Assembly: GCA_021202775.1 (NCBI GenBank)
Contig: JAJQCJ010000096.1
Span: forward strand, 1-52,558
Source of the DNA: Clostridiales bacterium
GTDB lineage: Bacteria > Bacillota > Clostridia > Oscillospirales > Oscillospiraceae
Length of the DNA: 52,558 bases
Reading direction: 5' to 3'
Positions 16,353 to 25,103 of this stretch are shown here, in pieces. Every line of letters starts with the position of its first letter. Within the stretch, counting starts at the first letter, position 1. The notes under the pieces are model-generated. The model saw only the letters and a program-made list of their open reading frames with translations. It made no database searches and had not been told where the DNA came from. Made by a program: the position numbers and the translations under genes.

Positions 16353-17504
16353 ATGAGGCGCAGTGTTCAACGATTGCTGCTGGGTCTGGCTGCCGTGGTC
16401 CTGCTGGCGGCGGTGTGCTTTTGCGCCTGGGGCTGGTATCAGGATTCCCAGCCTCCGGTGCTGGAGTGCGTCACCGACGCGGAGGTGGAGTGCGGGGAGA
16501 CCCTGACGGTCTACTCCCTGGTGCGCTCCGTCACCGGCAACGGCGCCGTCACCCTGACCCTGTCCGGCGGGGAGGCAGCCGAGGACGGGAAAAGCACCGT
16601 CTTTACCGCGGCGGACACCTACACCGTCACCGTCACCGCCACCGATGAGGACGGCCATCAGACGGAGTGCCAGGTGTCCGTCCTGGCCCGGGACACCATC
16701 GCCCCGGTGCTGAAGGCCACCGCCTTTTCCGTCTGTCTGGGGGAGGACATCGACTACCTTTCCACCGTGACGGCGGTGGACGCAGTGGAGGGCGACCTGC
16801 TGTCTCAGGTTCAGGTGAACGCCAGCCAGGTGGACACGGAGAATACCGGCACCTATCTGGTGCAGTACTCCGTGTCGGACAGCGCAGGAAACACCGCCCA
16901 GACCACCGCCTATCTGACGATTCTGGCTCCCTCGGCCTCCGCCGTCACCCTCAGTGAGACGGAGTACACCCTGCCGGGCAACGGCTCCGTACAGCTCACC
17001 GTCACAGTGGAGCCGGAAAACTGGCAGGGCACTGTGACCTGGAGCAGCAGCGATGAGACCATCGCCATTGTGTACGGCGGGCTGGTTTCCTGGGTCGGAG
17101 AGGGGGAGGCGGTCATCACCGCCGCCGCAGGGGACGTGACCGCTCAGTGCGCCATCCGGTGCACCGAGGTGGCGGCCACCTCCGTCGCCCTGAACTACCA
17201 TAAGGCCATCCTGGCGGCCAACACCTCCGTCACCCTGACGGCCCAGACCCTGCCCTCCAATTACAGCGGCGGCGTGGTCTGGCGCAGCAGCGACGAGACG
17301 GTGGCCACCGTGAAAAACGGCGTCCTCACCTGGGTGGGAGAGGGCACCTGCACCGTCACCGCCACGGCGGGGGACGCCGTGGACAGCTGCGCCGTCACCT
17401 GTCAGGCGGTGCCGGTGGTGGTGCAGCCGGAGGAGACGGAGAAAACGCCCTCCCTGGTGGATACCATTAAGGAGGCCATCCAGTCCCTGTTTGGCGGCAC
17501 CTAA
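16353..17504 (+). CDS. Secreted Ig-like (Big_2/DUF5011-type) surface protein
   Basis: 383 aa. The N-terminus (RRSVQRLLLGLAAVVLLAAVCFCAWGWYQ) is a signal peptide or uncleaved anchor. The rest is beta-sandwich repeats: two HYR/DUF5011-like units (about residues 35-195; note DTIAPVLKATAFSVCLGEDIDY and YLVQYSVSDSAGNTAQT) and two bacterial Ig-like group 2 units (about 200-285 and 285-365; WSSSDETIAIV and WRSSDETVATV, each followed by WVGEGE/WVGEGT and a VTA stretch). No sortase motif or catalytic domain was seen. It is probably an adhesive or structural stalk held by its N-terminal anchor. Start: ATG at 16353 with a GGGAGGGCAG site. Expression control is unclear because repeats fill the upstream region. 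Confidence 0.83.
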   Translation: MRRSVQRLLLGLAAVVLLAAVCFCAWGWYQDSQPPVLECVTDAEVECGETLTVYSLVRSVTGNGAVTLTLSGGEAAEDGKSTVFTAADTYTVTVTATDEDGHQTECQVSVLARDTIAPVLKATAFSVCLGEDIDYLSTVTAVDAVEGDLLSQVQVNASQVDTENTGTYLVQYSVSDSAGNTAQTTAYLTILAPSASAVTLSETEYTLPGNGSVQLTVTVEPENWQGTVTWSSSDETIAIVYGGLVSWVGEGEAVITAAAGDVTAQCAIRCTEVAATSVALNYHKAILAANTSVTLTAQTLPSNYSGGVVWRSSDETVATVKNGVLTWVGEGTCTVTATAGDAVDSCAVTCQAVPVVVQPEETEKTPSLVDTIKEAIQSLFGGT

Positions 17505-17564
17505 CGCGCCTGTAAACAAGAAAGTATTGCGCCTGTCCAAGCAGGCTGCCCCACGGAGAAAGAG

Positions 17565-18908
17565 GTGAACGAGTTGGAAATCAGGCTGCCCCCGGAGGTT
17601 GCCGCTCTGCTGGAACGGCTCCAGGCCCGGGGCCACGAGGCCTTCGTGGTGGGCGGCTGCGTGCGGGACGCCCTGCGGGGCGAGACCCCCGGCGACTGGG
17701 ACATCTGCACCTCCGCCCTGCCGGAGGAGACCATCGCCTGCTTTTCCGACTGCACGGTCCATCGGACGGGCATCCGCCACGGCACGGTGCTGGTGCTGTT
17801 CCGGGGCGCGGGGTACGAAATCACCACCTACCGCACCGAGGGGGGCTACGCCGACCACCGGCACCCGGACCAGGTGCGCTTTGTCCCCACCCTGGAGGAG
17901 GATCTCTCCCGCCGGGATTTCACGGTAAACGCCATGGCCTACAACCCACAGGCCGGGCTGGTGGACCCCTTCGGCGGACAGGAGGATTTGCGCAGGGGCA
18001 TCCTCCGCTGCGTCGGCGCACCGGAGGAGCGCTTCCGGGAGGACGCCCTCCGCATCCTCCGGGGGCTGCGGTTCGCCTCCAGGCTGGGCTTTGCCATTGA
18101 ACCGGAGACCGGGGCGGCCATGCTCCGGCAGCGGGCGGGGCTGGACTGCATCGCCCGGGAACGGATTTTCGCGGAGCTGAAAGGCTTCCTGTGCGGCAGC
18201 CGGGTGCTGCCCCTGCTGCTGGACTACCGGGAGCTGCTGGCCCAGTTCCTGCCGGAGCTGCGGCCCATGTTTGACCATCCCCAGAATAACCCCCACCACT
18301 GCTACGACGTGTGGGCGCACACCGCCCACGCCGTGGCCGCCGTCCGGCCGGAGCCGGTGCTGCGGCTGACCATGCTGTTTCACGACTGCGGCAAGCCGGA
18401 CTGCTACACGGTGGACGAGGCCGGGGTGGGTCACTTCCACAAGCACCCCCAGCGGAGCGCCCAACTGGCGGAGGAGGCCCTGACCCGGCTGCGCTGCGAC
18501 AACCGGACGAAGGAGGATGTGCTGCTACTGATCACCTGGCACGACCGGCTCCACCATGTCAGCCGCGCCTCGGTGGGCACCATGCTGGCGGCCCTGGGCC
18601 CCCGGCGGGCGGCGCTGCTGATGGAGGTCATCCAGGCGGACGACCGGGCCAAGGCCCCGGCCTATGCCCAGGCAGACGCCAGAGATCTGGCGGAGGCCAG
18701 GGCCCTGCTGGGGCAGCTGCTGGCGGAGGGCTACTGCCTTTCCCGGCAGGATTTGAAGATTTCCGGCAGGGAAGTGATGGATTTGGGGGCCTCCGGGCCG
18801 GAAATTGGACGGATACTGGAGGAACTCCTCCGGGAGGTGCAGGCGGAGCAGCTGGAGAACCGGCCTGCGGCGCTGTGCAATCGCGCGAAGGCGCTGCTGG
18901 AACGATGA
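17565..18908 (+). CDS. cca: CCA tRNA nucleotidyltransferase with HD domain
   Basis: 447 aa, class II poly(A) polymerase/CCA-adding family. It adds or repairs the 3'-CCA end of tRNAs. The nucleotidyltransferase head shows FVVGGCVRDALRG and the metal-binding DWDICTSA, then RRDFTVNAMAYN and REDALRILRGLRFASRLGF for RNA and nucleotide binding. A C-terminal HD domain (about residues 240-350) has LFHDCGKPDCYTVD and FHKHPQRSA, often phosphatase-like in such enzymes. Two starts compete: GTG at 17565 with GGAGAAAGAG upstream, or TTG at 17574 with AGAGGTG; the first is used here. It lies 60 bp after the Ig-like protein. Confidence 0.93.
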   Translation: MNELEIRLPPEVAALLERLQARGHEAFVVGGCVRDALRGETPGDWDICTSALPEETIACFSDCTVHRTGIRHGTVLVLFRGAGYEITTYRTEGGYADHRHPDQVRFVPTLEEDLSRRDFTVNAMAYNPQAGLVDPFGGQEDLRRGILRCVGAPEERFREDALRILRGLRFASRLGFAIEPETGAAMLRQRAGLDCIARERIFAELKGFLCGSRVLPLLLDYRELLAQFLPELRPMFDHPQNNPHHCYDVWAHTAHAVAAVRPEPVLRLTMLFHDCGKPDCYTVDEAGVGHFHKHPQRSAQLAEEALTRLRCDNRTKEDVLLLITWHDRLHHVSRASVGTMLAALGPRRAALLMEVIQADDRAKAPAYAQADARDLAEARALLGQLLAEGYCLSRQDLKISGREVMDLGASGPEIGRILEELLREVQAEQLENRPAALCNRAKALLER

Positions 18909-18929
18909 GGAATCTGTGCAATTCCACAG

Positions 18930-18958
18930 TTGCGGAATGAAAAAATATTCGGTATAAT
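18930..18958 (+). promoter_or_regulatory. Promoter of pfkA
   Basis: TTGCGG, a 17-bp gap and TATAAT, about 75 bp before the pfkA start codon. Confidence 0.75.
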
Positions 18959-19036
18959 AAGGTCAGGTAACCATTATCAGAACCGCCCCGGCACTGCCAC
19001 ACGCCGGGGCCAGTCAACAGAAATGAGGGATCTGAC

Positions 19037-20074
19037 ATGAAACCGCAATTTGAAAACAAAGTGAAACGCATCGGCGTGCTGACCTCCGGCGGCGACGCCC
19101 CCGGCATGAACGCCGCCGTCCGGGCCGTGGTGCGCACCGCCATGTACCGGGGCATCGAGTGCGTCGGCATCCGCCGGGGCTACAGCGGCCTCATCAGCGG
19201 CGACGTGAAGCGGATGGACGCCTCCAGCGTGGCCCACATCATCAACCGGGGCGGCACCATCCTCTACACCGCCCGCAGCGAGGAGTTCCGCACCAAGGAG
19301 GGCCGGGCCATGGCCTACCGCACCTGCAAGCTGCTGGGGCTGGACGCCCTGGTCTGCATCGGCGGCGACGGCACCTTCAGCGGCGCCCTGGCCCTGAGCC
19401 GGGAGTATCCCATCGCCGTGGTGGGCATCCCCGCCACCATTGACAACGACATCGGCTGCTCCCACTACTCCATCGGCTACGACACCGCCGCCAACACCGC
19501 CATTGAGGCCATCGACAAGCTGCGGGACACCATGCAGTCCCACGAGCGCTGCTCCGTCATCGAGGTGATGGGCCACCACGCGGGCAACCTGGCCCTGTAT
19601 GTGGGCATCGCCACCGGCGCCACCGCCGTGCTGGTGCCGGAGGAGCCCTGGGACTTTGAGGAGCATGTGGCCGAGAAGATCCGCAACGCCCGCCTGGCCG
19701 GACGCACCCACTTTATGGTGGTGGTGGCCGAAGGGGCCACGCAGAAGGTGAGCAGCGACTGTGGCGGTGAGAATGTGGGCGGCGCAGGCGACCAGGTGGC
19801 CAAGCTGATCCGCAGCGAGCTGGGCCTGGACCCCCGTGTCACCGTACTGGGCCACGTCCAGCGGGGCGGCAGCCCCACGGCCCGGGACCGGGTCACCGCC
19901 ACCCGGATGGGCTATCGGGCGGTGAACGTGCTGGCCGAAGGGGGCACAAACCGCATCGTCGTCCACGAGGGCGGCAAGGTCTACGACGTGGACATGGAGG
20001 AAGGGCTGAAAAAGCAGAACAGCCTGAACCCGGATGAGCAGGCCGTGCTCACCGCCATGACGCAATCTTACTAA
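19037..20074 (+). CDS. pfkA: 6-phosphofructokinase
   Basis: 345 aa, phosphofructokinase family; it phosphorylates fructose-6-phosphate in glycolysis. Clear motifs: GVLTSGGDAPGMNAAVRAVVR for nucleotide binding, IGGDGTFSGAL, the catalytic loop IPATIDNDI (Asp base), MGHHAGNLAL, and GHVQRGGSPTARDR near the C-terminus. In the PATIDND loop the position that is usually Lys in pyrophosphate-dependent enzymes is Ala, and GGDG keeps its second Gly, so ATP is the likelier donor; this is inference from motif only. Start: ATG at 19037. It is single-gene, with its own promoter and a strong terminator. Confidence 0.95.
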   Translation: MKPQFENKVKRIGVLTSGGDAPGMNAAVRAVVRTAMYRGIECVGIRRGYSGLISGDVKRMDASSVAHIINRGGTILYTARSEEFRTKEGRAMAYRTCKLLGLDALVCIGGDGTFSGALALSREYPIAVVGIPATIDNDIGCSHYSIGYDTAANTAIEAIDKLRDTMQSHERCSVIEVMGHHAGNLALYVGIATGATAVLVPEEPWDFEEHVAEKIRNARLAGRTHFMVVVAEGATQKVSSDCGGENVGGAGDQVAKLIRSELGLDPRVTVLGHVQRGGSPTARDRVTATRMGYRAVNVLAEGGTNRIVVHEGGKVYDVDMEEGLKKQNSLNPDEQAVLTAMTQSY

Positions 20075-20089
20075 AATAAAACACGCTCT

Positions 20090-20120
20090 AAGGCCCTCCG
20101 GCACTGCCGGAGGGCCTTTT
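20090..20120. terminator. Terminator between pfkA and the convergent acylation operon
   Basis: A stem of 12 bp (AGGCCCTCCGGC / GCCGGAGGGCCT) is followed by TTTTGCGG on the plus strand, 16 bp after the pfkA stop. With its A-run on the 5' side it could also work on the minus strand. Confidence 0.85.
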
Positions 20121-20212
20121 GCGGCACTGTCATCCATTTGGGCCCGGTCTCCTGAGACAGGGCATGCGCAAAGGAACCGCTTTTTGACTTTGCCGGGGCA
20201 GGGAACCGGCGG

Positions 20213-21631
20213 TCATCCTCGCGCCGCAATCCGCCCCGCGTACTGGGACCAGGTGTAGTCCAGCCGGAAGGCGGTGAGCTGCGCCTCCTCCACATAGATG
20301 GTGGCCTCCGTCCCCTCCAGAAGCCCCTGACCCACCAGACAGTCCGAGGGGGTCATGCCCGCCAGAACGATTTCCTCCAGGGCGGTGCAGCCCCGGAAGG
20401 CCCCGTCCGCAATGGCGGACAGCCCCGGCTGGAGGGTGACGCTGCGGAGGGCGGTGTCCCCCGCCAGCACGTCGGCCCCTAGGGCCGTCACCGGGCAGCC
20501 CTCCAGCTCGGTGGGCACGGTCAGGGCGGTGCGGGCCTGCCCCTCCTCCGTCAGGCCGGTGAGGACCGCCTCCCCGTCCTGAATCTCATAGGAGAAGCAG
20601 TCTGCGTCGCTGCTATCCCCCTGGGCGGCTGCGGCCTCCGCCAGGGCGGGTTGGTCGGGCAGGGCGATGTCGGTGGGGGAGGTGTCCCCCAGCATGGCCT
20701 TGATGTCCCGGATGAGCTGGCGGGTGTACACCGTCTTGCCGCTGGCGTTCAGGTGGAAGTTGGTGTCGTAGAACCATTCGGCCTCCAGCACGCTGTTGGA
20801 CGGATCCCCCAGCACATAGCAGTGGAGTTTGGCCTGCAGGCTTTCATAGTAGCCGTCCAGGTCGGCCCCCTCCTCCACCGCCAGGGCGTTCATAGGGCAG
20901 AAGTAGTACCAGACGGTGGCCCCCCGGGCGGTGAGGGTGTCGATGTACTCGTTCAGCACCTCCACAAAGTCCTCCTCCGGCAAATCCTCCCGGAAGAGGA
21001 TGGAGGTGGTGCTGTCGTAGCCGCCGGACATAATGTTATTCGTGCAGTCCTCCGCCACAATGTCCCCGTACTCGTTGAAGGAGGCCCGGCTGTACACCCC
21101 GGTGAGGGCCGGGGTGGTGCCGCTGAGGACATAGCCCAGCTTCCGGGCGGCAAAGGTGGGGAACTGGCCCGCCAAACTGTCCCAGTCCTCCCGCTCCAGC
21201 CGTCCCAGCAGAGAGAAGGCCCCGTCCAGCCCCTGCCACAGGGCCTCGCCGTTCACATAGCAGCTCAGGGTCTGCGCCTGCTGCTCCGGGATGAGGATGA
21301 CAATATCCCCCTCCCGGATGCTGTCCTCAGACAGCTCCAGCATTACCTTCGTCCCCAGGGCGGCGTAGAGGCCGAAGTTCACCGCCGTATAATCGGGCAG
21401 CTCCTCCTCCACCAGGGCGCTGTCCACCCCGAAGGCCACGGCGCTGCCTCCCACAAAGACAATGCGCTGCCCCTCCGTCTCGTCCAGCCGCTGGCATTTG
21501 TATTTCAGTTCCCCCAGAAAGGCGCTGTCGTACTGGGCGGGGAGGAGGAATCCCCCGGCCAGCAGGGTCAGCGGCACCGCCAGCAGCAGGGCGCAGGCGG
21601 CCAGGGCCAAAAACAGTCGTTTCCTTTTCAT
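20213..21631 (-). CDS. Exported SGNH-like protein with leucine-rich (BspA-type) tail
   Basis: 472 aa. MKRKRLFLALAACALLLAVPLTLL is a signal peptide or anchor. The main domain (about residues 45-310) looks like an SGNH/DltD-type hydrolase or acyltransferase: IVFVGGSAVAFGVDS would hold the nucleophile Ser, NFGLYAALG a second block, and DTNFHLNASGK the Asp-x-x-His pair. A C-terminal BspA-like leucine-rich unit follows (about 370-470: ALTVPTELEGCPVTALGADVLAG, LRSVTLQPGLSAIADGAFRG). Its ATG begins 2 bp after the MBOAT stop codon, so the genes are coupled. It is probably the final O-acyl transfer enzyme outside the membrane, partnered with the MBOAT. The catalytic role is inferred from motifs and context. 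Confidence 0.8.
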   Translation of the reverse strand: MKRKRLFLALAACALLLAVPLTLLAGGFLLPAQYDSAFLGELKYKCQRLDETEGQRIVFVGGSAVAFGVDSALVEEELPDYTAVNFGLYAALGTKVMLELSEDSIREGDIVILIPEQQAQTLSCYVNGEALWQGLDGAFSLLGRLEREDWDSLAGQFPTFAARKLGYVLSGTTPALTGVYSRASFNEYGDIVAEDCTNNIMSGGYDSTTSILFREDLPEEDFVEVLNEYIDTLTARGATVWYYFCPMNALAVEEGADLDGYYESLQAKLHCYVLGDPSNSVLEAEWFYDTNFHLNASGKTVYTRQLIRDIKAMLGDTSPTDIALPDQPALAEAAAAQGDSSDADCFSYEIQDGEAVLTGLTEEGQARTALTVPTELEGCPVTALGADVLAGDTALRSVTLQPGLSAIADGAFRGCTALEEIVLAGMTPSDCLVGQGLLEGTEATIYVEEAQLTAFRLDYTWSQYAGRIAARG

Positions 21632-21633
21632 GG

Positions 21634-23046
21634 TCAAAATTGAAAATAGAGGAAGGCGGTCTCCCCGTCCCCGGCCAGCAGCATCAGCCAGCCCAGGAGA
21701 ATCGCCGTCAGCAGGTAGTACAGTGTCAGCGCCCACCGGGTCTCTCCCCGGAGGCTGCCCCTGCCGGTGGGGAGGGGCGTCCCCTCCAGCAGCGTCAGGC
21801 AGCACAGCAGGAGCGGTATCGCCAGAAGGTCCAGCCGCCCCGCCCCCATCAGGGTCTGGGCGGCGGCGAGGCCCTGGAGATTCCAGCCGGTGGGGAGAGC
21901 CAGAAGCAGGGTCAGGGCGTCCCCCACCGTCTCCGCCCGGAAGAAAATCCAGGCCAGACAGACCAGCAGAAAGACCCACAGCCGCCGGACCCAGACGGTC
22001 AGCCGCCCCGGCAGGGGGAACCGGGACAGCCTGCCCCCCAGCAGGAGGCCCGCCGCCAGATAACAGCCGTGGATGCCGCCCCAGACCACATAGTGCCACG
22101 CCGCCCCGTGCCACAGGCCGCTGACCAAGAACACGATCAGCACGTTGCAGATCTGTCGGGCCTTCCCCCTGCGGCTGCCCCCCAGGGGCTTATAGAGGTA
22201 GTCGGTGAACCACTGGGTCAGGCTGATGTGCCACTTCCGCCAGAAGTCCCGGACAGTTTGGGCCAGGTAGGGCCGACGGAAGTTTTCCATCAGCTCAATC
22301 CCCAGCAGCCGGGCTGCGCCGGAGGCGATGTCAGAGTAGCCGGAGAAGTCGCAGTAAATTTGTACGGCGAAGAGGGCCGCAGCCGCCGCCGTCCCCGGCC
22401 CGTTGGCCTCCTCCACGGCGGCGAACACCGGGTCGGCCAGCAGGGCGAAATAGTCCGCAATCACCAACTTCTTGAAATACCCTCTGGCCAGCAGCACCAG
22501 CCCCTGACAAAAATCCGCCCACCGGGGCCGGTGGTCCGCCCGGAGCTGGGGCAGCAGGTGGCCCGGCCGCTCGATGGGCCCCGCCACCAGCTGTGGGAAA
22601 AAGGAGACGAACAGGGCGTAATACCCCAGATGCCCCTCCGGGGCCAGGTCGCCCCGGTACACGTCCACCACATAGGACAGGGTCTGGAAGGTGTAAAAGG
22701 AGATGCCGATGGGCAGCACCAGCCCCAGGACAAGGTCCGACCCCACTGTCTCCAGGGCAAAGTCGGCGTACTTGAACAGGGCCAGGCAGGCCAGGGGCCC
22801 GCCGCAGCCCAGGGCCAGCCAGAGCCGCCGCAGGCCCAGGGAGGTGGCAGCGGCGATGCGCCGCCCCGCCAGCCAGGACAGAAGGGTAGCCCCCGCCAGC
22901 AGCAGGCCCGTCCACGGCGCCCAGCTCATATAAAAGCCGTAGCTGGCCGCCAGCAGCACCGCCCACCGCTGCCGCTGGGGACAGAGCCAGTACAGCGCCG
23001 TCACCACCGGCAGGAAACAGAGGAATTCCAGAGAGGTAAAGCTCAC
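21634..23046 (-). CDS. MBOAT-family membrane O-acyltransferase (AlgI/DltB-like)
   Basis: 470 aa with about 10-11 membrane segments. The signature is clear: LPIGISFYTFQTLSYVVDVYRG, FFPQLVAGPIERPGHLLPQL, IYCDFSGYSDIASGAARLLGI, FWRKWHISLTQWFTDYLYKPLGGSR and the catalytic His in LIVFLVSGLWHGAAWHYVVWG. Such proteins move an acyl group, usually acetate, across the membrane for transfer onto alginate, teichoic acids or other surface polymers. The start is GTG at 23044-23046 after GGAGGAGGGG; its GTGA overlaps the stop of the small gene before it. SGNH-like partners flank it, as in algIJFX or dlt systems, but no Dcp/DltA-type genes are present, so the polymer is unknown. Confidence 0.92.
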   Translation of the reverse strand: MSFTSLEFLCFLPVVTALYWLCPQRQRWAVLLAASYGFYMSWAPWTGLLLAGATLLSWLAGRRIAAATSLGLRRLWLALGCGGPLACLALFKYADFALETVGSDLVLGLVLPIGISFYTFQTLSYVVDVYRGDLAPEGHLGYYALFVSFFPQLVAGPIERPGHLLPQLRADHRPRWADFCQGLVLLARGYFKKLVIADYFALLADPVFAAVEEANGPGTAAAAALFAVQIYCDFSGYSDIASGAARLLGIELMENFRRPYLAQTVRDFWRKWHISLTQWFTDYLYKPLGGSRRGKARQICNVLIVFLVSGLWHGAAWHYVVWGGIHGCYLAAGLLLGGRLSRFPLPGRLTVWVRRLWVFLLVCLAWIFFRAETVGDALTLLLALPTGWNLQGLAAAQTLMGAGRLDLLAIPLLLCCLTLLEGTPLPTGRGSLRGETRWALTLYYLLTAILLGWLMLLAGDGETAFLYFQF

Positions 23047-23282
23047 GGCCCGTCCCCTCCTCCCCCGCGGTGGGGCAGCAGGCTCAGCCCCGCCAGCGCC
23101 GCCGCCGGCAGCAGCACCTGCTGGAGGGTGCCCCCCAGAATCAGGCCGGACAGGACGCCCAGGGCGGTACACAAGGCGGCCAGGGCACACCACGCCGCCG
23201 TCCCCCGCCGGAGGAAGCCCCCCGCCAGGGTCAGGAGGGCCGCGGCCAGAAAGCAGGCCGCCGGAATCCATACGCTATTCAT
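23043..23282 (-). CDS. Small membrane protein in the MBOAT operon
   Basis: 79 aa starting MNSVWIPAACFLAAALLTL, with two or three hydrophobic helices and a Gly-rich C-terminus (LLPHRGGGGDGP). The ATG overlaps the upstream SGNH gene (GATGAATAG) and the stop overlaps the MBOAT GTG, so it is translationally locked into the operon. No family recognised; perhaps an accessory subunit of the acylation complex. Confidence 0.7.
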   Translation of the reverse strand: MNSVWIPAACFLAAALLTLAGGFLRRGTAAWCALAALCTALGVLSGLILGGTLQQVLLPAAALAGLSLLPHRGGGGDGP

Positions 23283-25077
23283 CGGCTGCCTCCTTCTCCA
23301 GCTGGGCCTGCAGGTCCGCAATGATACGGGCGGTGCGGATCTGCACCCCCTCGGTGGACAGGTGATTGTCTGTGCCGTACAGGTACCGCCCCGGATACAG
23401 CGACTCCTCCAAATCGGAGATCACCGGCACGCACAGCCCTTCCCGCAGGTACTCGTCCAGGGCGGCCCGGGCCTCCGGGGTGCTGTCCTGGGAGATGGCA
23501 TAGCAGTTCCGGGGGGCGTAGGTGAAGTAGACGGAGATGCCCCGGTTCAGGAAACGCTGGTACACGCTGTTCAGGCTGTCCAGAAAGCTCTGGGGGAAGT
23601 CCGCCACGGTGTACCCCACCTCCAGGCCGTACACCGGCTCATCGCTGTCGGCGTTGGGGCGGTAGAGGATGTAGTCCCCATATTCGTTATAGCTGGGGGT
23701 GTCGGTGGGGCTGCCGTCCTCGTCGAAGTCCCACGGGGACAGGGCATAGCTTTTCGCCTCCATCCCCTCTTTGGCGGTGAGGTAGGAGGTCAGGGCGGTG
23801 AACACCTGCCCCACCTCCCGGAGGTCCAGCCGGGCCACCGTGTCATAATTGGCCTCCATCATGCAGAAGAAGGCGGCGTCCAGGCTGGCGGAGGTGCAGA
23901 ACTGCCGCTTCACCGTGTCGAACTCCGGGGCGTGGAGGAGGATGTCCCCCTCCTCCATGCAGTCCAGAATCAGCAGCAGCTGGGGCAGGGCGTTGGTGTA
24001 GGCGAAGACCCCCATGTTCACCACCTGATAGTCCGGAAAGGCCGCCTCCAGCGCGGCGCTGTCGTAGCCGAACCGGGTGGAGGAGCCGGAGAACAGCACC
24101 AGCTTGGCCTCCCCCTCCAGGCTCAGCAGCCGGTCAAACTTGTCCTGGAAGGTGGCGTAGTAGCTGACGCTGTACACCGGGGCCTCCACGGCGTTGATGT
24201 GGAGGGTGGTCAGGCTGGGGCAGGACTGAAAGGCGTAGTCGCTGACGCTGACGATGTCGTCAGAGAGATAGACCGTCTCCACGCTGCTGCCCGCAAAGGC
24301 CTCGGCCTCCACCCGCTGGAGGCCCTGGGGCAGGACAACGGTGGTGCAGGAGGCCCCGGCGCAGGCGTCCTCCCCCACGGCGTAGACGGTGTAGCCGTCC
24401 AGCTCCGCCGGGATGGTCAGCACGTCCTCCGTTCCCCGGTAGCCGGTGATGACCACCCCCTCCCCGGAGCGGGCATAGGTGAAGCAGTCCGCCGCCGTCC
24501 ATTGGCTCCACTGGGCGTAGAGGGTCAGCCCCTCCGTCCAGACCACCCGGCTGCCCAGCCCCACGGCGATGCCGGAGCCGTCCGGCTGGGTGTTCCAGCC
24601 GGTGAGGGTATAGCCTGTCCGGCCAAAGAGGGTCACGCCGGTGCTGGTGTTCACCCGCAGGTGGGAGGGGGTGACGGCCACCGCCACCGGCTCGGCGGCG
24701 TCCTCCCCGTCCAGCCGGACGCCGCCGTTGGCGTCATAGAGAATGGTGACGCCGGTTTGCTCCGCCGTCACCGTCACCACGGTGGAGTAGCGCACGTTGT
24801 GAAGGGTCAGGGTGTAGTCTGTGCCGGTGAACGTCAGGGTATAGTCCTCATAGTCCGCACCGGTGACAGTGTAACCGTCCTGGGCGGTCAGGCAGAACAC
24901 GGCGTCCTCCCCCCGTGTCAGGGAGCAGACCCCGTCCTCCGCCTGAAAGCCCTCCCCCTCCTTCAGCACCACCTGGCAGGGGTAGGCCGTGACGGTTTCC
25001 GCCGGGGCGGCGGCGCAGCCGGTCAGGAGCAGCGCGGACAGTGCGGCGGACAGCAGGGGGCGCAGGTTGCGAGTCAT
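23275..25077 (-). CDS. Lipoprotein with InlB-type repeats, leucine-rich repeats and an SGNH-like domain
   Basis: 600 aa, first gene of the acylation operon. MTRNLRPLLSAALSALLLTGCAAAP is a lipoprotein signal with lipobox LTGC. Order: an N-terminal beta region (about 25-110), an InlB B-repeat-like unit (about 110-190; ILYDANGG ... GYTLTGWNTQPDGSG ... LTLYAQWS), BspA-like leucine-rich units (about 200-290; VLTIPAELDGYTVYAVGEDA, VVLPQGLQRVEAEAFAGS), then an SGNH-like domain (about 310-600) with LVLFSGSSTRFGYDS, VNMGVFAYT and the late DNHLSTEGVQ holding the Asp/His pair. The plan parallels the second SGNH protein of the operon, but with the leucine-rich units in front. It is probably wall-facing and binds or modifies the acylated polymer. 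ATG after AGAAAGGAG. Confidence 0.8.
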   Translation of the reverse strand: MTRNLRPLLSAALSALLLTGCAAAPAETVTAYPCQVVLKEGEGFQAEDGVCSLTRGEDAVFCLTAQDGYTVTGADYEDYTLTFTGTDYTLTLHNVRYSTVVTVTAEQTGVTILYDANGGVRLDGEDAAEPVAVAVTPSHLRVNTSTGVTLFGRTGYTLTGWNTQPDGSGIAVGLGSRVVWTEGLTLYAQWSQWTAADCFTYARSGEGVVITGYRGTEDVLTIPAELDGYTVYAVGEDACAGASCTTVVLPQGLQRVEAEAFAGSSVETVYLSDDIVSVSDYAFQSCPSLTTLHINAVEAPVYSVSYYATFQDKFDRLLSLEGEAKLVLFSGSSTRFGYDSAALEAAFPDYQVVNMGVFAYTNALPQLLLILDCMEEGDILLHAPEFDTVKRQFCTSASLDAAFFCMMEANYDTVARLDLREVGQVFTALTSYLTAKEGMEAKSYALSPWDFDEDGSPTDTPSYNEYGDYILYRPNADSDEPVYGLEVGYTVADFPQSFLDSLNSVYQRFLNRGISVYFTYAPRNCYAISQDSTPEARAALDEYLREGLCVPVISDLEESLYPGRYLYGTDNHLSTEGVQIRTARIIADLQAQLEKEAADE

Positions 25078-25103
25078 GGCGGGGCTCCTTTCTGTGGGGG
25101 ATA

